Positions 48,761-57,539 of a stretch of DNA of 64,000 nucleotides are shown here, in pieces (positions within the stretch are counted from its first letter, which is position 1; each line of letters opens with the position of its first letter). The stretch is taken from assembly GCA_025352665.1 (NCBI GenBank), contig JANXSM010000062.1:1-64000 (forward strand), in the 5' to 3' direction. The notes beneath the pieces are model-generated. The model was not told where the DNA came from, searched no databases, and saw only the letters and a program-made list of their open reading frames with translations. A program made the position numbers and the translations under genes. The DNA is from Rhodospirillales bacterium. GTDB taxonomy: Bacteria; Pseudomonadota; Alphaproteobacteria; Acetobacterales; Acetobacteraceae.

Positions 48761-49315
48761 TCATATCCTCTCGCTCACTGCGATTGCAATTTTACACCCC
48801 GCCTTGATCACACGTGTCAGCAGACGATAGCCGACCACCTGCTCCGCCTCATGGGCCAGGCCGATGTCTCGGTGCTCGAGTTCTTCCGCCCTGAACGTCT
48901 CGATCGTTTCGCGCAACGCCGTCTCGTCATCGCCGAGTTCGCCCGCCTGCGCGGAATAATGCTCGTCGATTGTCTCCTCCACCGCCACCGTGCAGGCCAT
49001 CGCAGCACGAGTACCCATCGCGGCAGTGACCGCGCCGAGCGCGAATCCGGCGATGTTCCAGAGCGGCAACAGCACTGTCGGGCGCACTCTGCGATCGGCG
49101 ATCAGGCCCGCAAACGTGTCGAGATGGACCTGCTCCTGTGCCTTCATGTGGCGCAGGATATCGCCGTTTGGCCCGCGGCCGAGCACGGCAAGTTGGCCGC
49201 TGTAGATCCGCGCCGCGCCGTATTCCCCGGCGTGGTCGACGCGGATCATACGCGCGATGCGGGATTTCGCGGTGGCGTCACCCGGCAAGGGGCGGTCAGA
49301 AATGGTATCGGTCAT
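48761..49315 (-). CDS. coq7: demethoxyubiquinone hydroxylase Coq7
   Basis: A 184-residue di-iron protein that hydroxylates demethoxyubiquinone in aerobic ubiquinone synthesis. The ligand set is visible: the Glu in VDHAGEYGA, EQVH in KAQEQVHLD, EETIDEHY and EELEHRDIG, giving paired ExxH motifs. It is a peripheral membrane protein. ATG 49315 overlaps the dsbB-like stop by 4 nt, so the pair is coupled. The length matches the family. Confidence 0.94.
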   Translation of the reverse strand: MTDTISDRPLPGDATAKSRIARMIRVDHAGEYGAARIYSGQLAVLGRGPNGDILRHMKAQEQVHLDTFAGLIADRRVRPTVLLPLWNIAGFALGAVTAAMGTRAAMACTVAVEETIDEHYSAQAGELGDDETALRETIETFRAEELEHRDIGLAHEAEQVVGYRLLTRVIKAGCKIAIAVSERI

Positions 49316-49812
49316 GGAGCACTCCGTTTTGTGCGGACCCAGAACATGGCGAGGCCCGCGGCAAGTGCCAGGGCCAGCAGCAGGTTGAAGCCGGCCATCG
49401 AGATCGGCACCCAAGGGATAAGGAACGTCGGATCCTCGCATTGTTTGGAGGCCGTCGCCGGCATGGCGCGCAGACGCTCGGCGATCGACAGGCCGGTCAG
49501 CCGCGGTGCGGCGCATTCCGGCAGCGGGCTCGGCCACCAGTGGTACTCCACACCGACATGCACGAAGGCTGCGGCCGCCGCACCCAGCAGCACCAGGATG
49601 CACAGCAGAAGCACCCATCTCGCCCAAGGACGCGGCAACACCGCGCCGAACAGCGCCAGCGGAGCTGCGATCCGGTAGGGCCAGCGCTCCACCAGGCACA
49701 GCGCACAGGGCACCAGCCCTCCCCAATATTCTGTTGCCAACGCGAAACCGAGCGCGCCCCCGGAGATCGCGGCACAGATCAACAGCGCCAGGCGCAGCCG
49801 GGGGATCATCAT
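49312..49812 (-). CDS. dsbB: DsbB-family disulfide bond formation protein
   Basis: About 166 residues with four membrane helices. The first redox pair is CALC in VPCALCLVERWPY, and the second is the Cys in LPECAAPR paired with the Cys in SKQCEDPTF on the second periplasmic loop. DsbB reoxidises DsbA and passes electrons to ubiquinone. Coupling to coq7, a ubiquinone biosynthesis gene, fits this. Starts at ATG 49812 or 49809. The leader contains a 40-bp tandem duplication. Confidence 0.9.
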   Translation of the reverse strand: MMIPRLRLALLICAAISGGALGFALATEYWGGLVPCALCLVERWPYRIAAPLALFGAVLPRPWARWVLLLCILVLLGAAAAAFVHVGVEYHWWPSPLPECAAPRLTGLSIAERLRAMPATASKQCEDPTFLIPWVPISMAGFNLLLALALAAGLAMFWVRTKRSAP

Positions 49813-49816
49813 GCAT

Positions 49817-49899
49817 TGGATATGACGCGGTAAGCCCGCGTCGGGCAAGTTGCCCGCAGTGGATATGACGCGGTAAGCCCGCGTCGGGCAAGTTGCCCG
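49817..49899. repeat. 40-bp tandem direct duplication upstream of dsbB
   Basis: Two identical 40-bp copies (49817-49856 and 49860-49899) start TGGATATGACGCGGTAAGCC and are separated by CAG. Each contains GGGCAA/TTGCCC, an inverted repeat able to form a hairpin. They lie in the leader of the leftward dsbB-coq7 unit, before the GST gene. Confidence 0.7.
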
Positions 49900-49944
49900 G
49901 CTTGCCTGCCTGTCCTAGGTTCCCGATAAATACGGGAGAGCAAC

Positions 49945-50571
49945 ATGTTGAAGCTGTGGGGCCGGGTGAATTCCAGCAACGTGCAGAAGGTGATCTGGCT
50001 GCTGGAGGAGTTGCACCTGCCCTATGACCGCGTCGACGTCGGCGGCCCGTTCGGCGGCACCGCCACGCCCGACTACCGCGCCATGAACCCGCTCGGCGTG
50101 GTACCGAGCCTGCAGGACGGCAATTTTGCCGTGTTCGAGAGCAACGTCATCCTGCGCTATCTGTGCAACGCCCATGCCCCGGCGTCGCCGTTCTATCCGG
50201 CCGACCCGTCGGGGCGCGCGGCCGTCGAGTCGTGGATGGATTTCCAGCAGACCTCGTTGGGCCGGCCGCAGACCACTGTGTTTCAGGGCTTGGTGCGCAC
50301 GCCGCCGGAACAGCGCGACAACGCCGCTATCACGGCCGCGATCAAGGAGCTCAGCGGCATCTACGCCATCCTCGATGCACGTCTTGCCCGCCACCCTTAT
50401 ATGATCGGCGACAGCCTCACGCTGGCTGACATGGTGTATGGCCCGCATGTCCACCGCTGGCTGAAGCTGGACATTCCCGGCCGGCCAGAGCTCGCTCATC
50501 TGTCTGCATGGTACGAGCGGTTCGTCCAGCGTCCCGCCTACGCAAAGCATCTCGCAATCGAAATAACCTAG
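49945..50571 (+). CDS. glutathione S-transferase family protein
   Basis: A 208-residue GST. The thioredoxin-like N-terminal domain starts LKLWGRVNSSNVQKVIWLL and keeps VVPSLQDG and the glutathione-binding ESNVILRYL. The C-terminal helical domain has YMIGDSLTLADMVYGP. The Ser in the VNSSN segment is the likely glutathione-activating residue. The substrate is unknown. GGGAGA lies 5 nt before ATG 49945. The TAG stop is the first codon of the repeat element at 50569. Confidence 0.92.
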   Translation: MLKLWGRVNSSNVQKVIWLLEELHLPYDRVDVGGPFGGTATPDYRAMNPLGVVPSLQDGNFAVFESNVILRYLCNAHAPASPFYPADPSGRAAVESWMDFQQTSLGRPQTTVFQGLVRTPPEQRDNAAITAAIKELSGIYAILDARLARHPYMIGDSLTLADMVYGPHVHRWLKLDIPGRPELAHLSAWYERFVQRPAYAKHLAIEIT

Positions 50572-50674
50572 AGCGAGATGACGTCTTAATAGGCGACGCC
50601 ATCTCGCTCTACCTCTCTGTTTTATCGCGGGATTCAGACCTTTCGGCGATTTCACCTTCGGTCATCACGCTCTA
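50569..50674 (-). mobile_element. MITE-like element copy 5, giving stop codons to both neighbours
   Basis: A full copy: hairpin arm first (TAGAGCGAGATGACGTC pairs with GACGCCATCTCGCTCTA), then the A arm (GTTTTATCGCGGGATTCAG, CACCTTCGGTCATCACG), ending CTCTA. The left TAG ends the GST gene; the right CTA is the TAG stop of the convergent ABC gene at 50672. Removing the element and one TA leaves ACC-TA-GGCC, in which both genes would end on one CTAG. Confidence 0.85.
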
Positions 50675-52438
50675 GGCCAGCGCCTCGGTGAACTGCAGCG
50701 CGGCGAGCCGGCTGTAGAGCCCGCCGGCTTCGACCAACCCGGCATGAGTGCCGGTTTCCACGATGCGGCCGGCATCCATCACCACGATCCGATCGGCGTT
50801 GCGGATGGTGGCGAGGCGGTGGGCGACCACCAGCGTGGTGCGCCCGATCGCAAGGGTCGCCAGTGCATCCTGCACCGCGCGCTCGGCCTCGGCATCGAGG
50901 GCGGAGGTGGCTTCGTCCAGCAGCAGCACCGCGGGATCGCGCAGAATGGCGCGTGCAATGGCAATGCGCTGGCGCTGGCCGCCGGACAGTCGCACGCCCT
51001 TTTCGCCCAGAAATGAGTCCAACCCCTGCGGCAGCGCCTCCAGGAAGGCGGCATTGGCCGAGCGTGCCGCCGCCAGCACCTCGGCATCGCTCGCATCTGG
51101 CCGGCCGTAGCGGATGTTCTCCCGCGCGGATGCACTGAAAATCACCGGGTCCTGCGGCACCAGGCCGATGCGTCCGCGCAGCGCCTGCGGGTCGACGGTT
51201 GCGATATCGACCCCGTCCATCCGGATCACGCCGGACTGTGGATCGTAAAAGCGCAGCAGCAGCTGGAACAGGCTGGTCTTGCCGGCGCCCGACGGGCCTA
51301 CGACCGCCACCGTCTCGCCGGGCGCCACGCTCAGCGAAAAATCTCGCACCGCCGGCGTCTCCGGCCGCGCCGGATAGGTGAAGCTGACGTGGTCGAACGC
51401 CACCGCCCCGCGTGCTTTCGGCAATGTCGCCGGATGCGCCGGGGCTGCGATGCCCGCCCGCTCGGCCAACAGTTCGGTCACCCGCTCAGCGGCACCCGCG
51501 GCGCGCTGCACCTCGCCCCATAATTCGCTCATCGTCGCACCCGCGCTGGCCAGCAGCACCGCGTAGAACACGAAGGCCGACAGCTCGCCCCCGGTGATCC
51601 GCCCGGCGATCACGTCGCGCCCGCCGACCCAAAGCGAGAAGGTGATCGCGCCGAAACCAAGCAGGATCACCATCAGAATAAGGCCGGCCCGCGTGCGCAC
51701 CCGTTGCAAGGCCGCCTGCACGGAGGATTCCACGCCGGCTGCAAAATCCCGCCGCGCAATCGCCTCATGGGTGAACGCCTGCACCGTCTGCAGCCCGGCC
51801 AGCGCCTCCTCGGCGGCGGCGCCGAGATCGGCCACCCGGTCCTGCGCCGCGCGCGACAGCTTGCGCTCCCGCCTGCCGAAAAAGATCAACGGCACCACCA
51901 CGACCGGCACCACCAGAAGCACGATGCCGGCAAGCTTGGGGCTGGTGTACAGCAGCATGCCGATCGCGCCCGCCATCATCAGCGCGTTGCGCAGGTACTG
52001 CGACACCGCCGATCCGACGAGAGCCTGCAGCACGGCGATATCCGCGGTCATGCGCGCCAGAATGTCACCGGTGCGGGCGGTCTCGAAGAATTCGGGGGAG
52101 AGCCCGATCACATGGTTGAACAGATCCCGCCGGATGTCGCCGGCCGTGCGTTCGCCGAGCCACGAGACCAGCAGGAACCGCGCATAGGTCGATACCCCCA
52201 GCAGCGCCACCACGGCGAACATCACCAGCGCCGCGCGGTCGAGCTCGTGCGGGCCGCCGGAGAAGCCCTGGTCGATCAGGTGGCGAACCCCTTGGCCCAG
52301 CGCCAGCAGCAGCGCGGCTGCGACCGCCAGTGCCATCCAGGCGCCGATCACCCGGCTGCGGTAAGGACGCAGATAGGGGATCAGCAGGCGGAGCGCACCG
52401 ATTGAAGCTTTCAGCTTGGTCCCGGTGGCTCCGCTCAT
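50672..52438 (-). CDS. MsbA/LmrA-like ABC exporter (fused permease-ATPase)
   Basis: A 588-residue half-transporter. Six membrane helices (about residues 20-300) are followed by a complete ATPase: Walker A AVVGPSGAGKTSLFQLLLRF, signature RLSGGQRQRIAIARA, Walker B VLLLDEATSALD, and the H-loop VVAHRLATI. It resembles homodimeric lipid or multidrug exporters. ATG 52438 has AGGAG at 5 nt. Its TAG stop is supplied by the element at 50569. The leader contains a 29-bp palindromic repeat found again at 56182. Confidence 0.92.
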   Translation of the reverse strand: MSGATGTKLKASIGALRLLIPYLRPYRSRVIGAWMALAVAAALLLALGQGVRHLIDQGFSGGPHELDRAALVMFAVVALLGVSTYARFLLVSWLGERTAGDIRRDLFNHVIGLSPEFFETARTGDILARMTADIAVLQALVGSAVSQYLRNALMMAGAIGMLLYTSPKLAGIVLLVVPVVVVPLIFFGRRERKLSRAAQDRVADLGAAAEEALAGLQTVQAFTHEAIARRDFAAGVESSVQAALQRVRTRAGLILMVILLGFGAITFSLWVGGRDVIAGRITGGELSAFVFYAVLLASAGATMSELWGEVQRAAGAAERVTELLAERAGIAAPAHPATLPKARGAVAFDHVSFTYPARPETPAVRDFSLSVAPGETVAVVGPSGAGKTSLFQLLLRFYDPQSGVIRMDGVDIATVDPQALRGRIGLVPQDPVIFSASARENIRYGRPDASDAEVLAAARSANAAFLEALPQGLDSFLGEKGVRLSGGQRQRIAIARAILRDPAVLLLDEATSALDAEAERAVQDALATLAIGRTTLVVAHRLATIRNADRIVVMDAGRIVETGTHAGLVEAGGLYSRLAALQFTEALA

Positions 52439-52481
52439 CAAAACTCCTGACCGGCCGGTGCTTAGACCAACCCGCCTTCAG

Positions 52482-52510
52482 GTTGACGCATGAAGGATGT
52501 GTCAACGGCG
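52482..52510. repeat. 29-bp palindromic repeat, copy 1
   Basis: GTTGACGCA, six variable bases, then ATGTGTCAACGGCG. Apart from the six central bases it is identical to 56182-56210. The arms TTGACGCA and TGTGTCAA are an inverted repeat with one mismatch. It sits 44 nt upstream of the ABC exporter start and could be an operator or a hairpin. Confidence 0.6.
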
Positions 52511-52558
52511 GTTTGGCATGGGTCATATTTTGCCCGTCGCCGCCGGCCGGCCAGGTCC

Positions 52559-52834
52559 CTACATCCCCAGTGCACGGCGATACACGTCCAGCAGGGTCTC
52601 CTGCTCCTCGACATCCGCCGGCTCCTGCTTGCGGATGCGGATGAGCTGGCGGATCACCTTCACGTCGAACCCGGCGCTTTTGGCTTCGGCGTAGATGTCC
52701 TTGATATCGCTGCCCAACGCCTTGCGCTCTTCCTCAAGTCGTTCGATACGCTCGATCAGGCTGCGCAACCGGTCTGCGGCGATGTTGCCCCATTGGGCAT
52801 TGTCCTGGGTGTCGTTGGCGCCATCACTGGGCAT
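52559..52834 (-). CDS. DUF2312 (GapR-like) DNA-binding protein
   Basis: A 91-residue helical protein: AADRLRSLIERIERLEEER, KALGSDIKDIYAEAKSAGFD, VKVIRQLIRIRKQEP. This matches DUF2312, whose Caulobacter member GapR binds overtwisted, AT-rich DNA and supports replication and supercoiling control. AGGA lies 7 nt before ATG 52834. It follows the DUF1244 gene on the same strand. Confidence 0.9.
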   Translation of the reverse strand: MPSDGANDTQDNAQWGNIAADRLRSLIERIERLEEERKALGSDIKDIYAEAKSAGFDVKVIRQLIRIRKQEPADVEEQETLLDVYRRALGM

Positions 52835-52897
52835 GGTGCGATCCTGCTGGGGGTGGGGGCGCGGGCGTAGCGCCCCGCCCCCCGCAGGTCAATGGAG

Positions 52898-53206
52898 TCA
52901 GGCGGCCGACGATGCGGCAAACGCTGAGAGCTGCTCCGGGCTCGCGACCTTCTGATGTTTTGCCTGCCATTCCTTGTAGGGCATGCCGTAGATGATCTCG
53001 CGCGCATCCGGGTCCGCCAATTCGGTGCCGCGAGCCTCGGCGGCCTCGCGATACCAGCGGCTGAGGCAGTTCCGGCAGAACCCGGCAAGGTTCATCATGT
53101 CGATGTTGGCAACGTCGCTCCGCTCGCGCAGATGCGCTACCAAAGTACGAAACGCGGCCGCCTCGAGTTCGGTGGTCGTGGCGGCGTCGATGTCAGGACG
53201 GCTCAT
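52898..53206 (-). CDS. DUF1244 family protein
   Basis: A 102-residue protein matching DUF1244: AAFRTLVAHLRERSDVANID, MMNLAGFCRNCLSRWYREAA and EIIYGMPYKEWQAKHQ. The conserved cysteines in FCRNCL may bind a metal; function is unknown. ATG 53206 has AAGGAA upstream. It is adjacent to the GapR-like gene. Confidence 0.88.
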   Translation of the reverse strand: MSRPDIDAATTTELEAAAFRTLVAHLRERSDVANIDMMNLAGFCRNCLSRWYREAAEARGTELADPDAREIIYGMPYKEWQAKHQKVASPEQLSAFAASSAA

Positions 53207-53292
53207 GAGCGTGGTTCCTTCGCAGTTGCAGCATAGATGGTGTGTATGCCGCAGTTTCGCCATAGTGTTTGTAAAGCTGGGATGAAGCGTTA

Positions 53293-54567
53293 ATGAATTG
53301 GAACGACAACGCGGCCCGCACGGCGCTGCGGGCGGTGTTCGACGCGGCGGTCGCCGCCGCCGACCCCAGACGGATGCTGCGTGACCACCTGCCGGCCAAA
53401 CCGCGTTCCGGCCGTTGCATCGTGATCGGCGCCGGCAAATCGGCGGCCTGCATGGCCGCAGCCCTCGAGGCCGCCTGGCCGGATGTCGCCCTCTCCGGCC
53501 TGGTCGCCACGCGCTACGGCCATGGCATGCCGACAAGCCGGATCGAGGTGATCGAAGCAAGCCACCCGGTGCCGGACGCGAACAGCGAGATCGCGGCGCG
53601 TCGCATGCTGGAAGCGGTCCGTGGCCTTTCCGCCGATGACCTCGTGATCGCCCTCATGTCCGGCGGTGCGTCCGCCATCATGGCCCTGCCAGGCCCCGGG
53701 CTGACCCTTGCCGACAAGCAGGCGGTCAACCGCGCGCTGCTTGCCAGCGGCGCCGTCATCGGCGAGATGAACGTTGTCCGCAAGCATCTGTCGGGCATCA
53801 AGGGCGGCCGCCTCGCGGCCGCAGCCAGCCCCGCCACCGTCATCACCCTGGCCATCAGCGATGTGCCCGGTGACGACCCCGCCGTCATCGGCTCCGGCCC
53901 CACGGTGCCCGACCCCAGCACGAAGGCTGAGGCGCGCGCCATTCTTGCCCGCTACGGCATCGCGATCTCGCCGGCCATGCAGGCCTGCCTGACCGACGCC
54001 GCGGAAACCCCCAAGCCGGGCGAACTCCCCCACGCCAGCTTCCGCATGATCGCCACGCCTGCCATGGCGCTGGCCGCCGCCGCCGCGCGTGCCCGTGATT
54101 TCGGCCTGACGCCGATGATCCTGGGCGATGCGCTGGAGGGTGAAAGTCGCGAAATGGGAATCGTCATGGCCGGCATCGCCCGCTCCGTCCGCAACCACGG
54201 CGCCCCGCTCGCATCGCCTGCACTCCTGCTGTCGGGCGGCGAGACCACGGTCAGCATCGGTTTGGCCAAACCCGGGCGCGGCGGCCGCAACACCGAGTTC
54301 CTGCTCGCCCTGGCGGTCGCCCTCGGAGGAGACGCCGGTATCTGGGCGGCCGCCGGCGATACCGACGGGATCGACGGCACGGAGGACGCCGCCGGCGCCC
54401 TGGTCACGCCGGACACGCTGGCCCGCGCCCGCGCCCGGGGCCTGGACCCGCACGCCCACCTTGCCGGCCACAACAGCTACACGCTGTTCGACGGCCTTGG
54501 CGACCTGATCCGGACCGGGCCCACGCTTACCAATGTTAACGATATCCGCGCTATCCTGATCGCTTAG
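53293..54567 (+). CDS. gckA: glycerate 2-kinase (TtuD/GckA, MOFRL family)
   Basis: A 424-residue class II glycerate kinase. CIVIGAGKSAACMAAAL and LMSGGASAIMALP lie in the N-terminal domain, and the MOFRL domain has LLSGGETTVSI, GRGGRNTEFLLALA and AAGDTDGIDG. It phosphorylates D-glycerate to 2-phosphoglycerate. That completes a route from glyoxylate with the serine-glyoxylate aminotransferase at 23.3 kb, given a hydroxypyruvate reductase not seen here. The product feeds eno and pyk, both in this window. The TAG stop comes from the repeat element at 54565. Confidence 0.93.
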   Translation: MNWNDNAARTALRAVFDAAVAAADPRRMLRDHLPAKPRSGRCIVIGAGKSAACMAAALEAAWPDVALSGLVATRYGHGMPTSRIEVIEASHPVPDANSEIAARRMLEAVRGLSADDLVIALMSGGASAIMALPGPGLTLADKQAVNRALLASGAVIGEMNVVRKHLSGIKGGRLAAAASPATVITLAISDVPGDDPAVIGSGPTVPDPSTKAEARAILARYGIAISPAMQACLTDAAETPKPGELPHASFRMIATPAMALAAAAARARDFGLTPMILGDALEGESREMGIVMAGIARSVRNHGAPLASPALLLSGGETTVSIGLAKPGRGGRNTEFLLALAVALGGDAGIWAAAGDTDGIDGTEDAAGALVTPDTLARARARGLDPHAHLAGHNSYTLFDGLGDLIRTGPTLTNVNDIRAILIA

Positions 54568-54669
54568 AGCGTGACGACCGAAGGTGGAATCGCTGAAAGG
54601 TCTGAATCACGCGATAAAACACGGAGCTGGAGCGTGATGGCGTCGCCTATCAGACGCCATCACGCTCCA
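54565..54669 (+). mobile_element. MITE-like element copy 6 with 18-bp perfect hairpin
   Basis: A arm (TAGAGCGTGACGACCGAAGG, GTCTGAATCACGCGATAAAAC) then a hairpin arm: CTGGAGCGTGATGGCGTC (54627-54644) pairs perfectly over 18 bp with 54653-54670, loop GCCTATCA. The right end reads CTCCA in place of CTCTA. The leading TAG is the glycerate kinase stop. The element lies 39 nt before pyk and could also act in its leader. Confidence 0.83.
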
Positions 54670-54708
54670 GAGAAAAGGCGCCGGTTCGCGGAATGCCAAG
54701 GAGAAGTC

Positions 54709-56142
54709 ATGTCATCACGCATCAAAATCCGTCGCCGCCGCCGCACCAAGATCATCGCGACGCTGGGACCGGCCAGCTCCAGCATCGAGGTGCTGATCCG
54801 GCTGTTCCAGACCGGTGCCGACGTGTTCCGCCTCAATTTCAGCCACGGCACGCATGACGACCACGCTGCCCGCATCGCCATGATCCGCGACATCGAAAAA
54901 CGCTTCGACCGGCCAATCGGCATCCTGGCCGACGTTCAAGGCCCCAAGCTGCGGGTCGGAATATTCTCAGGCGGCCGGGTGCAGCTGCAATCCGGCCACA
55001 GCTTCCAGCTCGACCTCAACCCCACCCCGGGCGATGTCACACGGGTGCAGCTCGCCCATCCCGAAATCATCCATGCCGCCGCCATCGGCACCAACCTGCT
55101 GCTCGACGACGGCAAGCTGCGCCTGCGCATCACCCGCGTGCGGCCGGATCACCTGATGACCGAGATCGTCACCGGCGGACCCTTGTCGGACCGCAAGGGC
55201 GTCAATGTGCCCGACATGGTGCTGCCGATCCCGGCGCTGACGGAAAAGGACCGCGTGGATTTGGACTTCGCCCTCGCCCACGGGGTCGATTTCATCGGCC
55301 TGTCCTTCGTGCAACGCGCCGAGGACGTGGCGGAGGCGCGCGACATCGCCGCCGGTCGCGCCTGGATCATGACCAAGGTGGAAAAACCGCAGGCGCTCGA
55401 CAATCTCGACGCCATCTTGGCGCTGTCGGATGCCGTCATGGTGGCGCGCGGCGACCTCGGGGTCGAACTGCCGCCCGAGGAAGTGCCGCTGGCCCAGAAG
55501 CGCATCGTGCGGGCCGCCCGCGCCCGCGGCGTGCCTGTGGTTGTCGCCACCCAGATGCTGGAGAGCATGATCTCGGCACCGGCGCCGACCCGCGCCGAGG
55601 CGTCCGATGTCGCCACCGCCGTGTTTGATGGCGCCGACGCCGTGATGCTGTCAGCCGAGACCGCGGCTGGCCAGTATCCGTTCGAGGCTGTCAACATCAT
55701 GGATCGCATCATTGCGCGGGTCGAAAGCGATCCCGGCTGGCGCGAGATCATCGAGGCCTCGCGTCCCACGCCGGAGCATTCGACGGCGGACGCCATCGCC
55801 GCCGCCTCCCGCCAGGTGGCCCACACGATCGGCGCCAAGGTGATCTGCGGTTTCACGCAGTCCGGCAGCACCGCGCTACGAACCGCGCGCGAACGCCCGG
55901 AAGCTCCCATCCTCGGTCTCACGCCTTCGCTGCAGACGGCCCGCAGGCTGGCGGTGGTGTGGGGGGTTCACGCCGTGCTGACGCCCGAGACCCACTCGAT
56001 GACCGAAACCGTGGGCAAGGCCATGCGTCACGCGATCGCGGAAGGCTTTGCCACGCACGGCGACGACATCGTGGTGACCGCCGGCGTGCCGTTCGGCGAG
56101 CCCGGCACCACCAACGCGCTCAGGGTTGCGCGAGTGAAGTGA
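54709..56142 (+). CDS. pyk: pyruvate kinase
   Basis: A 477-residue glycolytic enzyme making pyruvate and ATP from PEP. It shows IIATLGPASSS, VFRLNFSHGTHDDH, ADVQGPKLRVG, IMTKVEKPQALDNLD (catalytic Lys), MVARGDLGVELPPEEVPLAQ and VATQMLESMI. ATG 54709 follows AAGGAGAA. An earlier in-frame ATG inside the repeat element (54571) would add unrelated residues and is rejected. Confidence 0.97.
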   Translation: MSSRIKIRRRRRTKIIATLGPASSSIEVLIRLFQTGADVFRLNFSHGTHDDHAARIAMIRDIEKRFDRPIGILADVQGPKLRVGIFSGGRVQLQSGHSFQLDLNPTPGDVTRVQLAHPEIIHAAAIGTNLLLDDGKLRLRITRVRPDHLMTEIVTGGPLSDRKGVNVPDMVLPIPALTEKDRVDLDFALAHGVDFIGLSFVQRAEDVAEARDIAAGRAWIMTKVEKPQALDNLDAILALSDAVMVARGDLGVELPPEEVPLAQKRIVRAARARGVPVVVATQMLESMISAPAPTRAEASDVATAVFDGADAVMLSAETAAGQYPFEAVNIMDRIIARVESDPGWREIIEASRPTPEHSTADAIAAASRQVAHTIGAKVICGFTQSGSTALRTARERPEAPILGLTPSLQTARRLAVVWGVHAVLTPETHSMTETVGKAMRHAIAEGFATHGDDIVVTAGVPFGEPGTTNALRVARVK

Positions 56143-56181
56143 TTGGTATCTCGCGCCGGATATCACTCATACCGGGCAGTC

Positions 56182-56210
56182 GTTGACGCAGTCTTCATGT
56201 GTCAACGGCG
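56182..56210. repeat. 29-bp palindromic repeat, copy 2
   Basis: GTTGACGCA, six bases (GTCTTC), ATGTGTCAACGGCG: the partner of 52482-52510. It lies between the convergent pyk and MFS genes. The reconstructed stop codon of the MFS gene (56202-56204) falls inside it. Confidence 0.6.
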
Positions 56211-57489
56211 CCCCGGTATGGCGCTGTCGTCCGCGTGCGGCTTCAACGCCAGCGTGGCGACCAGGCCGAGCAGGGCGACCAGCGAGATCCACGCGCCGGG
56301 GATCGCCCGGTTGCCGGTCTCAGCGATCAGCCAGGTCGCAACGAACGGCGTGGAGCCGCCGAAGATCGCTGCCGCCAGGCTGATAGGCCAGCGCGAAGCC
56401 GGAGGTGCGCACCGCTTCCGGCATCACCTCGGTGAGGAACACCACCATGGCGCCGTTGTAGCAGCCGTACAGGAACGACAGCCACAGCTCGACCCCCAGC
56501 AGCCGGTCGAACGACGGGGCCGACACCAGCCAGGACAGCGCCGGATAGGACGTCACCAGGGCCAGCACACAGGTCGCGATCAGGATTGGCTTGCGGCCCA
56601 CCCGGTCGGACAGGGCGCCGGCCAACGGCAGCCAGATGAAGTTGGACAGCCCGACACAGGCGGTGACGATCAGGCTGTCGGTCGCCGTCAGCTTGAGCAC
56701 CTGACGGCCGAAGGTCGGCGTGTACGCGGTGATCAGGTAGAAGGTCGCTGTGGTCATCGAGACCATCAGCATGCCGAGGCCCACGATGCGCCAGTTGGCT
56801 GCCACGGTGCGCAGGATCTCGCGGGCGCCGGGGTGATGCCTGCGGTTGGTGAAGGCGTCGGTCTCCTGCAGCGAACTGCGCAGCCAGTACAGGACCGGGA
56901 TGATCAGGCAGCCGATCACCATCGGCACCCGCCAGCCCCAGTCGCCCACCTGCGCCGGGCTCAGCGCGGCGCTGACGGCCACACCCAGGCCGGCGGCCAC
57001 GATCACCGCCACCTGCTGGCTGCCAGACTGCCAGCTGACATAGAAGCCCTTGTTCCCAGGCGTTGCGATTTCCGCCAGGTACACCGACACGCCGCCGAGT
57101 TCGACGCCGGCCGAGAACCCCTGGATCAGCCGTCCCAGCAAGATGATCAGCGGCGCCGCCAGACCGATGGTGGCGTAGCCCGGCGTGAACGCAAGCGTGG
57201 CGGTGCCCAGTCCCATCAGCCCAAGCGTCAGCAACAGCCCGGCACGGCGACCATGGCGGTCGATGTAGGCGCCCAAAATGATCGCCCCCAACGGACGCAT
57301 CAGGAAACCGACGGCGAAGGTGGCGAAGGAGCTGAGCAGCGAGGTTAGCGGGTTGTCGCTGGGGAAAAACGTATGCCCGATGTCGGCCGCGAAATATCCG
57401 AAAATGAAAAAGTCATACATTTCCAGGAAGTTGCCGCTGGAAACGCGGATGACGCTGCGCACCATTTCCCCAGTGGTCGGCCTCGCCAT
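56202..57489 (-). pseudogene. MFS citrate/tricarballylate-type H+ symporter, frameshifted near the C-terminus
   Basis: A metabolite:H+ symporter-type MFS protein: [44 protein letters not shown] and [10 protein letters not shown]. The frame runs 389 residues from ATG 57489, then ends abnormally at 56320 after GFALAY. Dropping one base near 56383 restores [29 protein letters not shown] and ISLVALLGLVATLAL, stopping at 56202, for about 428 residues, the usual size. One or two helices are lost without it. It is either a real +1 mutation or a sequencing error. AAAGG lies 8 nt before ATG. Confidence 0.8.
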
Positions 57490-57539
57490 CTGATTTGCCT
57501 TTCGACCGAACACACCCGTCCGGTTGAATACGCCTGGAT

